From the NCBI GenBank assembly GCA_964017145.1, contig OZ024844.1, positions 1,612,001 through 1,676,000 on the forward strand: a stretch of 64,000 nt of DNA, read 5' to 3'. A program made the position numbers and the translations under genes. The notes below the pieces were generated by a model. That model was not told the DNA's origin. It was given only the letters and a program-made list of their open reading frames with translations, and searched no databases. This document shows, piece after piece, positions 11,321 through 23,443 of the stretch. Source of the stretch: Agrocybe praecox. Taxonomy: Eukaryota > Basidiomycota > Agaricomycetes > Agaricales > Agrocybaceae. Position 1 is the stretch's first letter; every line of letters starts with the position of its first letter.

Positions 11321-11762
11321 ATGATTGTGGTTGATTGATGTGGTCTTTTTTTTTTTGTTCTCTCGCTGTCGGCTTATCATTCCTTATCTTTTGTCATCGT
11401 GTACATCATCTCTCTCTTGCATTGGTCATTGTTTTCGGCACACGCATTTTTTCTTCTCTATTACTCACGAATACATCTACTTACGCCTCTGCTTAATTGC
11501 AAGCTAAAACGAATGAAAGAAGTTTTCTCTGCATCAATGGTTGTGTGTATTTTGAGAGTTCCTAAGTGGTAAGTATGATTCGCGAAAAAGGGGAGCGCCT
11601 AAGAAGTATATGACGTCACAGTGGTGTATTTGTGACTTGAGCGACCACAATCCTCCTTTTCTTTAACACTCACTCACTACTTCCAATTTCACTGCTGTTA
11701 CCAGACAAACCATTTGATACCTGATACACGCGCACCGGCTCATTCGATACATACGAGTTACC
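11321..11762 (+). promoter_or_regulatory. Intergenic region downstream of HSP90 with CRE-like palindrome
   Basis: Holds the Hsp90 3' end and the promoter of the next small gene. TGACGTCA at 11611-11618 is a perfect 8-bp CRE/ATF palindrome 145 bases before the ATG at 11763. The T-rich tract at 11346-11356 is probably in the Hsp90 3' UTR. No gene is seen. Confidence 0.5.
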
Positions 11763-12334
11763 ATGAACAGGAGAGGAAACACGACATCACAAGTTGACGC
11801 TGCAGGTGTCGATCGAGCGTTACAACAATTCATCAACGTCAGTATACAGAATCATAATTTTGATGGGCTCAATACTAATTACAAGGCTCGTTTCTGAAGG
11901 ATGACCCTAATAAAGAGTATGCGTTCAGCAGTGAACGAGGGAGCTCAGTGTCGGAGATATGTAGAGAGACGGGGGATAACAGGGATTGTGTACAAGTGAG
12001 TTAACGAATGTTGGTGTTGGCATGAAGCCAACGTCTGTGGTTCATGGGTTTATACCTATTCGCTTCGAGCGAAAGGAGGTATATCGTGAAAGCTGACGAT
12101 GTGTATTTGTTGCAGTTACAGATGAACGCGAAGAGGTTGTTCGAGGCTATGCAGGTGCGTTGGGATTGTAGTGCTTACGCTGGATCCTCTTGGGGTTTGT
12201 ACCATCTTCCTTAAAATAATGAGTTGACGGGCTTGTTTGGTGTGTATTTTTATTTGCAGGACCAAGGATTTTTCTGCGCGCTGCCTGGTGATCCTAATCA
12301 AACGCATATGAAGTGTAGACCGATGCCCAAATAG
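11763..12334 (+). CDS. Small four-cysteine protein of unknown function (100 aa)
   Basis: Not recognised. Four exons, 11763-11841, 11886-11995, 12116-12154 and 12260-12334, have canonical GT...AG introns (44, 120 and 105 bases) and sum to 303 bases, giving 100 residues. That exact join supports a real gene although no single exon is long. The first intron is GTATAC...ACAAG with a CTAAT branch-like site. The middle reads SSFLKDDPNKEYAF, then CRETGDNRDC (C-x8-C), then LFEAMQDQGFFC and a final C (C-x12-C), ending CRPMPK. No signal peptide or membrane segment is evident. Paired cysteines could bind metal or form disulfides, but the spacing is not the twin CX9C of mitochondrial import substrates. 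Confidence 0.6.
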
Positions 12335-12680
12335 ACTTTATGCGGGTGGCCGTGGTGGCGCTGTACCTCTGATGTTTTTTTTTCATTCATCAGGAGCAGT
12401 GGTTTGGCAGGCGCGGTTCGAGGCATGAGGGACTTGTACTGGATAATTTGCCTTCGGACGGAATCATTCCCACTGCTGACACCAGTCCATATTAGTCCAT
12501 GTCGTGAAATTGGAAGCAGTTATCGATAGTTTACGTTGAACAGGGAAGAATAGAGAATAAGTTGAGGTACCTCTGGAGCTGTAAATTGAATGGCAGATAA
12601 ATATTATTTTATCGAGTAAATACAAGCGTCGGAGAAAGCAACGTACTTAAGATCACAAGACAACATGATTGAAGATCACA
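12335..12680. other. Convergent 3' intergenic region, no gene seen
   Basis: Lies between the stop codons of the small Cys protein (+) and the F-box-like gene (-). Nothing beyond likely 3' UTRs can be supported. Confidence 0.5.
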
Positions 12681-14193
12681 TTACGACAATTCAACAGCAT
12701 ACCAAGCTACCTCCAATCCGTCTACTTCTTCCAAAAGTTCGCGGAGATATAGAGATCCAAAATTTGTGCCCCCCAAGACCGACACGCTCATAGAGAGAAT
12801 AGATGGTCCCCGACCCAAAGCCTTTTGTGTTCGAAGAAAGTGCAAGAGGAAATGTCCGTTGAATTTTCTACCTATATGGTCGTGAAAAATCTCTGCCGAA
12901 TGTATACAGTGTGAGATTTCCAAATTCTGTAGATTTGGAAAAGGAGAATCGTAAACCAGATGATCGAAAGGCACGAAGTCGCATCCGTAATCTTGCATAT
13001 ACTGGATATAAAGACTGCGAAAGAAAGATGGATTGGTTTTGAGAGTGGTTACAGATGAAAGAGATGACGATAAGAATGGTAAGAAAACACCAAAGTAACT
13101 GGTCGCAGGCCTATGCACGAACTCGAGGCGGGTGATGCACGAGAGGTCAGCAGTCTTGAAGGCGTCGAATAAGAGAGAAAGAGATCCAGGAGGGGGGGGC
13201 ATTTTCCTTATTTAAAACCTTCCAATGAAATATCATTTGTGAGGAGGAATCTAATTTGAAACGGAGCTCGTTATTCCAGAACCGGAGGGTAAGCATATTG
13301 CTGTGTTTTTGGAGTTTGACGTGATTTTCCACAAATTTGGATATTGGACGACCTAATCGCAGGAGGCGACTGTTCAAAGCCTCGTCTTGGGTCCAGATGT
13401 GGATATAGATTTGACCCATACAACCTGTCGACGACACCGTGATGTGGTCAAAGAGAGCTATAAACGCATCTAAAGAAGAGCACAACATGCTCAAATGAGT
13501 GAGGTGGGGCAGCGAGATATGCGGCAAGGTCTCCAGTGTATTCGTTTCCTCCATCCAGGTCTTTCTCATAGTCATGGATTCGATCTTGGGCATCCGCCTC
13601 AGGCAATCGAGCATTTCGGGTATTGTCCCATGTAGACGCCATGACAATTCACGAAGACGGGCAACAAAGGCGAATCGATCAGGCAAAACAATGATATTAG
13701 TGACAAGAGATTGAAGAAGCGGTGCGTCCGACGCGAATAAATGTTCTTGGTTTCGAAATGCTAGTCCTGTGTGGTTGGTGTTTATCAATGAAAATGAACG
13801 CAAGAAAGGTGCGGGTCGGGCAAAAAACTTGGAGAAATCTTTTTCATGCTTTGCTAAGAGTGTATCTCTGCTGCTGATATGAAGTAGTTCTATTCGTTCC
13901 CAATAACTGTTGAGCACAGCGGTTAACTGGTCGATCACACTGTCGAGGAGAGCTTCGACCCATAGCGGAGAGGATCCACTGCGTCTGATGATCTCATCTA
14001 TCCATTCTTCCTTCCCTGACGATGTGATTACGACCAGCCGACCCCATAGTTTAGACGATCCAAGGATGATATTGCGCCACTCCTGGCAGACATGCGACGA
14101 TGCCAGAGTGGTTCGAAGTCGATGTTCGCCTTGAGATGCGTTAAGAATGAAAATAGTCCATAGGATGTCGTAGTCGAGGGTCAGAGTCGCCAT
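12681..14193 (-). CDS. F-box domain protein, frameshifted
   Basis: Resembles the large agaricomycete F-box family (substrate receptors of SCF ubiquitin ligases). From the ATG at 14193 the protein opens with an F-box-like segment (LDYDILWTIFIL...TTLASSHVCQEWRNIILGSSKLWGRLV) and continues as a leucine-rich alpha/beta region (LRRMPKIESMTMRKTW, ISLPHLTHLSMLCSSLDAF). The frame runs into SWISF...LQDC and stops at 13147. The natural continuation (GSLSLLFDAFKTADLSCITRLEFVHRP ... LYLRELLEEVDGLEVAWYAVELS) is in another frame and starts exactly at a run of eight G (plus strand 13192-13199). One base gained or lost there splits one gene. It may be a pseudogene, or the run may be miscalled. Type and substrate unknown. 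Confidence 0.7.
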
Positions 14194-14930
14194 TTGTTTT
14201 CTGGATATAGTGTTGCGTGGGAGAAATAGTTCGATATTACAAGTCTTCCGTGAACGCGTGAACGCTACAGGCACTGGGACACTGTACAAACGAACAAATA
14301 ACGCGCACATGATGATGTTTTTCACCTGAGTTTGTTCACATGTGTACAACAACCAGTCAGGCTGTGCCGATGACCCTGTCATAATTTCCCACAGGCAATA
14401 AAACAGTAAAACCGGTCATCCTGAAGCGTTCATCATACGAATCGCTAGTAAATTCATGGGGTCGTTGTTGAGTGCACACCTATACACGGCAATAGCGAGC
14501 TCAGTGCCCATCAGGAAAAAGCCCAAATGGGCATAGTTCCTCGGTTAGGTACATACTGAAGTTCTTCAAAAATGGAATCATAGTCAAGGGCAGACGCGTG
14601 TTGCATTTTCCAAGTCTTCGATACAGAGTTACGGGGACGATTTAGGGGAAGACCTCCTGCGTGACACATCGTTGAAAACCTGCACTTAACGTCATTGTCA
14701 AAAGGAAAATATACCCGGGAATTAATGTGTTCTTTATGTCTACATGTCTACGAGATTTGAATGAATGGTAAGTAAAAACGTTGTCAGTCTGGTATTGTAA
14801 CAGGTGTAGCAGAATCCATATATAAGAGTCCGTCGTGCAGAAAAGGCATTAGTCCGTTGTAATCCCCGTCCGTTTTCTGTACAGATATTAGATAAAAGGT
14901 AATGAATAAAATTCCGTCATTATGGTCGTG
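14194..14930. other. Intergenic region containing a dispersed duplicated segment
   Basis: No convincing gene. Between 14371 and 14638 it carries the shorter copy of a segment repeated at 24623-25703. The rest (14639-14930) is probably the 3' UTR of the glucan synthase gene; nothing else is seen. Confidence 0.5.
14371..14638. repeat. Dispersed duplicated segment, copy 1 (no MITE)
   Basis: Starts at TGACCCTGTCATAATTTCCC, and its first ~90 bases are almost identical to 24623-24713. It continues at lower identity through ACCGAGGAACTATGCCC (minus) to a GAAAATGCAACACGCGTC (minus) block. It lacks the MITE present in the other copy and a ~44-bp piece bounded by GGGCA direct repeats. On the minus strand both copies retain the coding-like string YDSIFEE, so they probably derive from an exon of some gene family. 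Confidence 0.8.
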
Positions 14931-17900
14931 CTATATGGGATTATAATTTAGTGTCATGATCATAAATGGAATAAGAAAAGAAAACGGACCCAGTTGTTCC
15001 TTGCGATAGAACCAAAAGTAGCCCAAAACGATTACAAGCTGGCAGACGAGCGCCACCCAGAAAAGAGGAAGAGCCATAGGGCTTCCACTAAGCCCATCTG
15101 AGAAGTCCCATTTGGCTGCGTCAGGGAATACCGAACCAGGACCAGCGGCATTGGGTGCAGTAGCACGGGCTACCATCACACAAATCGATCCAATAACCTG
15201 GGAAAATGCCAGAGTGGCGCATACGTGAAAACGTGAGAGGGTCTTAAATACATATTAGTACATCGATTATACAGCTGCAATTTTGAATACTTACTTGAAG
15301 AAGAATCATACCCAGTCCGACACCTTGTATAGCATCAAGAACGCCCAGCCAGAGCCACAAAGAAATGCCTAGGTAAGGTCCTGCATGTCCGGCCCAAGGT
15401 ATGTAAAGTGCCAATGACGAAGTACCCCACAGCATTTGACACCATCTTGGCGCTCCTAGTCCGACAGCGAATACAGGAAGCAGCCAAGTATGAGTTTTAC
15501 TGAAATGTGTTAACACAAGCAGCATCCCCGCCCAGACGAAAATGAAGAAAGTAATGATCAGGAGCAAGATCTGCCATTTGGGAATTGGCACACTCCAGAG
15601 GAAAGTCCAATTACGTCCATATGGCTGCATGACACTATCAGTAAACTGAATTAATAACTACAGAGTTATAGTCACTTACACCACTCAACCAGTAATCACG
15701 AAGGACTTCGGATGCAAGGAACCATAGTACGAGTTTTTTTCGGAACAGAGTTTTCAGGAAATGAGGGACTTTGGGAGGTGTTTGTCTATAATATTCTGCG
15801 CGGGTTATGAGAATAAGCCAGAGAATGTATAAGGTGGATGTCCATACCTGGCAAGCCGTATAGCATAAGATAGGCGAATAACAGGCTGACGAAAGCCAGA
15901 GGCCACACTATCATAACGATCCACCAAGGTGTGATGTATCCATCTGGTCGACCATTCAAATTATAACCCCAATACCACAGAGCTGCTATGCAGATTTGTT
16001 GTGAACCTTGAACGACACAAGCTCTCAGAGTCCAAACTTCTGTTGCAGCACCCTAGGTCTCTGTGTTTAGCTTTGACTAATCATTAAAGAGAATCTACTC
16101 ACTGCTTCTTCTCCGAAATTCAGGCCAAAGAAGAGGAAGCCAGCTGCAGAACCGACTGCATAACACCATGTTGCAATATTTGAAAGCACTTGATGAGCAG
16201 GGTGCAAAGATTCGTGCACCGAGGGCAGACCGATTAGGAAGAAAGCGACACCAAAGAAAAGCCAGGGAAAAGCTAAGACATAAACGGATGGTTTTAATCG
16301 GAACATGGGGTACCACACCGCAGTCGCAGCTAAAAAGACGCCTCCAAGGACGTAAAGCTGGATGTTATCTTGCCAGTTGCGACCTGTCAACAAGGTGATC
16401 TGGAAACTTGTAGCACTCAACATCTGGGACTAACTTTAGTATACACATAAAAAAGACAGGAGGAAAGTGCAACCCACCTGACCCAGACCAATGATGATCG
16501 TATAAATTGGCCACCCTCCAATTTCGCGAGACATGGCTATTTGAAGACCGGTCATGGGAGTTACGTCTGGTTGGTTGGCTTCATTTCGGAGAGCTCCATA
16601 ATCGGTTTGACCAAAGACTCGCATATTTGGAGCTAAATAATATATATATTAGTTAATAGCATCGAATTAGGAGCCAATAATACACCACTCACAATCGGGT
16701 CGAGAATATAGGGAAGGCGATGGTGTACCCCATACTGAATTACGTTGCGAAGACCGGATACTTGCGGCACTTGAAAGTTTTTCTTTTCTAACTTTGCCAA
16801 AAAAAAATTCTTCACTCCTTGTCAGGTACTTTTCGATAGACAACTCATGTTCAGAGTTTTTGGCGTTCAAAGACTGCAGTTTTTGCACGAATTCGGAAGC
16901 AACACTTCCATCCGCATCGGTAAACTATCCAAATTCAGTTAATTTCCCACGGTATTAAATATGTCAATAGACACATACCGAAGCAATGGCTTTGTTAAGA
17001 GGAGAATTGGACTTTTCTTCCACAATTGAGGAAATAGACTCGACTGAAGACACACGAGAAAGGGTACCGAACGGACGACTCGGGGCCAATCCGCCATCGA
17101 CGAAGGGACCAGGAACAATCTTTTGATCTTTGGCAATAGCACAGTTGGCTCTTTCAAGGAATGAATTGTAGCCTCCAGCCTGACTCTCGACCACACTGGG
17201 GGCAGCACTTCCGCGATGTTGAGAAAAATAATCGTCATGAGATTGATCACCAGTGAGGGTAAGGGCTTCTTGACTCCATTGGGCAGGAGATACAGGGGTG
17301 TGTATTTGTGGACTATGGCTTTCTGCGATACTTTTAGAATTCCATTCGGGTTGAGTTGGGTCTACCTGTGAGATAGGATTCCAGTCGTCTATGTCGGCCA
17401 TTGGACGAAGTCTTCCACCGTCACAATCGGATTCTCTCCATGCGTTTGGTCCAGCAAGTGCACGACTGTTATTGATACTTCGTTTGTGGAAATCCTCCAT
17501 CTTTTGACGCCATTCTACTACCGGGAAACGCTGAACAGCCGACCGTGCACGCAGAATAGCACGTTCGTCTTCCGTGGATTTCAAAGCCATTTTGATTGTC
17601 TTCGTGAGTTGGGAAAGCATGTGATTCGTTGCGCTTGATTCCACAGGGTACCACTACGACAACAACAGTCAGAAATGATATATTTGCGGAGAAAAAAATC
17701 GTACCCATCCTGGCATCAGACCTAGACCACCCAAGCGACTTCCCACACCAAGTGCACCTTTACGACCGAACTCTACAGCGACCAATCCGAAAGGCTCGTC
17801 ACGAGAAGGGATCAGAGCAAAGTCGGCACCACTGAACAAGTAGGGAGGTAGAGCAGTAAATTCGAGCTTGGAGTAAACACGGTCAGGATAAAGTTCCATC

Positions 17901-20900
17901 AGGCGAGCAAGTTTTTTGGCAGCGAAACGACCGTAGAGATCAATTACGGGTCCAACAGCGATGAGTTGAATAGTAGGGCGCTTCTCCAGTCTGTACAAAA
18001 AATGATGAGAAATTCTTTGTCGAGAAAAAGAAAATTAGTAAACATACAGAGATGGCATGACATCCGCGATCAAATCCACGCCCTTCTGTTTCGACCATCG
18101 ACCGACGAATACAAACAAGTCGCTGTTGGGATCCTGTGCAATTCCAGCCCATTCTTGTGCCTGGCGCTTGAGTTCAGGTCGAGCAGCTTCCGCCGCTTCA
18201 TCAATTTCTACGTCACGCGCTTGCATAGGGGTTTCATCCAGAGCTGCGATATCACTTGGGTCAGGATTAGGCAAGGAATCGACGTGCTTCAATGTCCAAA
18301 GGGCCGGATAGCGTGCCCAACTACGCTTTCCATACTTGTCGGATACACCTGCCACACCGACACTCTTCTGGTGAGTACTAATGAAGGACGCAGCGGCGTG
18401 GAGTAAGTTGAAGGTATTTCCGAACTGTACATATTTTGTGCAATGCTCTTTGCTGATGTTGAAGGCCGAACAGACTTCCTTCATTTCTTCCTTTGTGCGG
18501 AGCGGCCAGAGACCTTGGAATTCGGCATTGTGCAATGACAAACAAACTGGTATGACCTTTGGAAGGAGGTATATGGGAGCCAATGCACCGTGGTAGTCAT
18601 TGATGTGGTAGATGTCAATTGTAGGGTGTCGTCTGATAGTTGCAGCAATAGCTTGATTCCACGTGGAGTAGAAGATAGCAGAGCTGAGATCGTCCATACG
18701 CGCGGGATAAGGGTCGGATTTCGTCTGGGCTCTGAAAACGGGACTGTCCAAAATAACATAAGTAATGTTATCCAAAACGTGGATATCGACTTCAATCAGG
18801 TAAGGTTTTCCAAAGATGATGACTTCGATGGGTTCTGCAGGTTCACCGGCAGGGTATTCCAGATCCTTCACCTTGGGAACGACCCAGATCATATCGACAT
18901 CCGTCATAGCTTTGCCCATGAGACTGGACATGACACCAAGACCACCGATTTTGACCTTCAACTTCCAATCGATGATTTCATACTCAAGAGTAGAGATAAG
19001 AACCTTTCTTCGCTTGTTCTTGTTCTCTGGCCAACCAATCATTTCGACATTTGTCTTGTGCCCAAAAATCTTTTCAGACATGGGAATCGAATCCTTGAGG
19101 TCTGTGGTAGACCTGCCAAAGATGGGGAAATAGTTGCTGTGCTTCTTGACCTTAACGCCGTATTGGTTGTGCTTGATGCCATAGAAAGTCCGCATGAAGA
19201 TCAGCACGGCAAGGGTGCCTGTGATCAAAGGAATGGCAAGCAATAGGGCATACATGACGATTCCAACAGACGCCTGGCCACGAGGCACCAAGGACCAAGT
19301 CATGGTCGCGTCGTCAACAAGAAGAGACCACGATAGATGAGGCGAAGGCGGAGCAGAAATATTCAAATAGTTGGGTGCTACTGTGTTGGGTGGCAGTCTA
19401 TCCAAGATACCGTCGCCATCATAGTCGCCGTAGAAGAAATCATCGAAGCCCCAGACGTTCAACTGGACGTATGTAGGCCAAGTAGCCATGATTTCCAGTT
19501 CCCATTTACCGTCCTTGTTCAGCTTCATGGCATTGTTGATACCCTGATCGAAACCCCAGTTATTGAAGGGCCCACGAGTGAGGAATCGAGGCATCCGTCT
19601 GGGAGAACCCTTGTAATTCAGGTCGGCGTGTACCATGTGAGCCGAAGACAAGGTAGCCTGACTCCAGTATTGAACTTGGATATGTTGTCCGTCCCAAAAG
19701 TTTGCCGAGGAAGTGAAAACTGATGCATCAATGTCCGTCGTGTCTTCCCAGTTCGTCCAGTTCGACCAAGTTTGTCCATAATTGCCCGAATAGCGGAATT
19801 TATCAGCGCCCAATGCTTTGTGAGTGAAATGATATTTGCCATCGGAAAAGGTGAAAGAACCACTTGTGTCATAGTCGTTGGCAGGGAAAACCATGACGTT
19901 GTCGTCGGCACCCTTTCTTATCAAAAAATGATCAACAGTCTGCAAAGCAAGTTAGCCTATTGTATGTCGCAAGAGAAAAATGCATTTACCCCTGTCGAAA
20001 GTCCGGCTGCTTGAGCAGGTGGATTATTTAGGACAAGCTCCAAAACACCATTTGGGAAGTTACTCAAAGTCGCGGACCAAACCCAAGCCGTAGTTGGAAC
20101 AGTACTCAACGTCGAAGTGTTTGTCCCAGTCGCTGCGCCACATGTCACATTTGTGATAGTAGGGGCGCTACCCTTTCCAGTCATATTGAGGGTCAAACTA
20201 GAAGTGACATGGTCGCAATTCATGGCGACATTGAACTCAAAGGTGATCGGTATACTTGTCTCGTTTGCGAAGTGGCGACTATCATGGCCTGGCGTAAACC
20301 TCGTAACGACAGGAAGGGGTTGGGTCCATTGTGCGGTAGGTACGAGTGCTTTGAAGCTGTAGGGATCCATGGAAATCGACGGAAGACAGCCTATATTTCC
20401 GGTGCCAGTAGTGAGTGCCTTTCCAGAATCCTGTAGAGTGTAGCTCTCATAAGGCGAGAAGAGATTACGAACTGTGGATCCGGACGCGTACGGAGACAAG
20501 ATTGGGTTCGCATCGCTGGAGCAACTGTGGGTATAGGTGCGTGTCCTGTTCTCGTTGGTGAATAACATCCATACTGGGGTTTGGAGACCAGTAACATTTT
20601 TCTGGTAGTCCGTCAGGATGGAGCGCGACACGGCCCACAAACCCATTTCCGTATCAGTGCCATTCGAACCAGGTCTCCGGATGGCATAGGTCCAATTACC
20701 CTGTGATTCAAGACTGAACCCATCCTGGAGCGATCCATAGATGGAGCGCAGATAATTGAACTGAGCAAACAAGAGACGGCTATCTGCAGTGGGGTCGAAG
20801 TGATCAAGAGCGTTCGAGTCATCATGACAACCGAACAAGGACTTCTCCAGAGGCATATTAAAGTACGTCTGAGAACCGAGGACATAACAACCGTGTCTCT

Positions 20901-22800
20901 TCCAGGCTTGATTGCTGATCATAGCTTGTCGGCTGCGATGATGATTTCGGTTAAAATAAAGCTCATTAATTATTTCAGGGGCAAAAGGCCTTACCCGTAA
21001 AGGTAATTCGAAGCACCGTTATCGTATAAATAGAAGTTCTGTTCTTCACCATAGTAGAGCTATTTTCCGTTTAGATCGTGTTTCATATAGGCATTACACG
21101 GACGCACCAATGGTATACCGGGCATGACCAGCGCCGAGATGAAAGAAGCTAGCACACTCTTTTGCACTCCGGACTCTAAGCTAGGCCATCTGAAGACATC
21201 GAAATTGCTACTTCCGTACATGTGCCTGGGGTCCACCACTCCAGTGTGAGGGTTAAGAAAGTCATTCTTGACAAACATTTGATTCCAAGCAGTGACGAAA
21301 TCCGAGTCGACATCATACGCAACCAATCCCAAGAAGCGGGTGAATGAGCGATATATAGAATAATGAAATGCAACACCATCCAAAGCGTTGAGTGGTGCTT
21401 TACGCAGGAAGAACTCATCTTGCGTAGAGTTCAATGCAGCAGCAGAGAGGAATCCGGGTGGCTGTTGGGTTGGGGTTCGTCCGCGACCACTGAATGAATT
21501 ATGTTAGACACAAAACCATCATAGAGGACAAATATTACATACATGTAAAGGGAGCCAAATGTATCACCACCCGTTACTTCACCAGGAATATAAAAGTTGT
21601 TCTTGCCTAGCTCACCTGCACAAGCCCGGGTGTGGGAGGCCCATTGAGCAAGCGCATCTACAGTCACTTGTAGGGCCTTATCGATACGAATGGCATCAAT
21701 GTCAAGAGCTTTGATAGCCATGCACGAGAAAGTTTGAATTTTCGCCATGACTTCCGGCTTCCACTCTTTGAGACGGTCTTGAACGGAAGCGAACTTGGAT
21801 AACTGACGCTGCCAATCAGGATGAACACCGAAAGCTTCCATATCACCAAACTGGTCAAAATCAGATTCGAGGCACCCGTTAGTCTGGACTTCGACGACTG
21901 TGCCATCGTCCTCCCAAAAGGTAGGCATTTGGCAAGACATATTTCTGGTATTGCCAATCTAGGCAAGTTTAGTACTCCATGATTGGGAAGTAGCGAACAT
22001 TCATAACACGTACATTGAAGTCTTTATATTCATCAAAACCCCATGGAACATAATTTGGCTTCTTCCATACAGCGTTATACTCATTCAAATCAAAGGGCGT
22101 GCTTTGATTTAAATGGCTAAGAATATCGGAATAGCCGGTCAGAGACCATTTTTAGAGAAGTGCTACGACACAATACATACCCCTCAAAACTAATTAGATC
22201 GCCCATAGTACCAACAGTAAAATCTGCCATGAAGTACATGCCCCTAGCATGTATAGCATCTATAGTGTCTCTCCAATCTTGAATTGTACCCCAGTGAGGA
22301 TCTAGAACGCTAAAATCTAAGGGAGAATAACCTATATGATTCGAAAAAGGACATTAATGAACATGAGAGGGAGTAGTTAAGCAAAAGAACGCGCTGTCTG
22401 CTTGCCATGGCATGTTGAGAAACGGAGTTCCGGACATGAAAATGATCCTGACACCCATTCCATGCAAATAATCCAACCGAGCGACCAGACCCTTCAGATC
22501 ACCACCATACCGTAGCTGCGTTTCTCTGATATCATATTCGTAGATGGTTTTGAAGAAGTCGTTATTTGAAGGGTCACCGTCTGCGAACTTGTCCATGAGG
22601 ATGGTGTATGCCGGAAGGGCACGCCAGTTTTTGGGGGAAGGTGTATAGGTTTTATTCGGTCGTTCTGAATCGTACTGGGTGGGATCTTGGGCATTTTTGT
22701 TGATATTTAGATTGTAGTCAATGATATCTTCTCTCCAAGGCGAGGCGAACACGAAGGAAGGTAGGGATAGTAAGACGAAAAGCGCCTTTGAAGGACGCAT
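14931..22800 (-). CDS. AGS1: Cell wall alpha-1,3-glucan synthase
   Basis: Large plasma-membrane enzyme that makes cell-wall alpha-1,3-glucan. The start at 22800 gives a signal peptide ([20 protein letters not shown]). An extracellular GH13 alpha-amylase-like domain follows ([46 protein letters not shown] with the nucleophile Asp, EVTGGDTFG), which probably trims or transfers glucan. A membrane segment near 19250 ([20 protein letters not shown]) leads to a cytosolic GT5 synthase domain: [15 protein letters not shown] (18930), [25 protein letters not shown], and [19 protein letters not shown] (about 17760). The C-terminal part (16900-14931) is a polytopic membrane domain with many hydrophobic helices, thought to export the chain. 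All three parts are present in order. About 15 short introns; no disruption seen. Confidence 0.95.
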
Positions 22801-23443
22801 TACGAGGAAAGGGAGAACAGAAGGAAAGGAATTATAAGGAGAGTAAAGGAAAAGTAGGGGAGATATAGAAAAGCCAAAGCGACTTTTACATGTCGCAGAT
22901 GACAGAATAAGAGGAAATGGTTAGGGAAGCGAATAGATGCAAGGCGAACAGCGCTCGAATTACAGTCAAACCTGTCTTATCCCATAACTGTATAACCCCA
23001 TAACCTCCAGTATCCCATAGCTTTTTGCGTCCACCGATTTGGTGGCCGGGGAATTTCGACCCATAACCCATAATCCTGTCTAAACCCTTAATCCATGTCT
23101 TTCGGGAAAAATTCCATAGGTATAAAATCCATTATACCTGTCACACCCATAGCTCGGCTTCGTGTTGGTTTGACGCTAAAGCAGTGTTTAGACTGAAACT
23201 GGTCTTTTTGTGGTGTATGGCCTTGACATTATTGCGAGTTTGAACGGGAGAAGCGAAGAGGATTGTTGAAAAAGGACAGGGAGGAGCATCAACATTCTGA
23301 CATCAACGAAATATATCACATATCACGTCCGAAGAATGAACGGATGGAAATCTATACATTTGTGCAAGACCAAAAAATGACCCTGCAGTCAAAGTGAGTG
23401 ATCACCTCATGGCATATAATATCGAAGTTAAACACCTGCCGTA
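22801..23443. other. AGS1 upstream region with CCCATAA-like tract
   Basis: Promoter side of the glucan synthase gene, followed from about 22970 to 23160 by a tract in which variants of CCCATAA / CCCATAG recur (at least six times), plus an inverted repeat GGTATAA...TTATACC at 23119-23138. No gene seen. The tract looks like the interior of a small non-autonomous element, but no clear ends were found. Confidence 0.45.

Noticed and set aside
18590..19246. 218-residue plus-strand frame opposite the glucan synthase GT5 domain
   Set aside because: Antisense shadow; the minus strand carries conserved catalytic motifs through the same bases.
22970..23160. CCCATAA-like tract as an interstitial telomere
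   Set aside because: Fungal telomere repeats are TTAGGG-type (CCCTAA). The words here are CCCATAA variants and are not in strict tandem.
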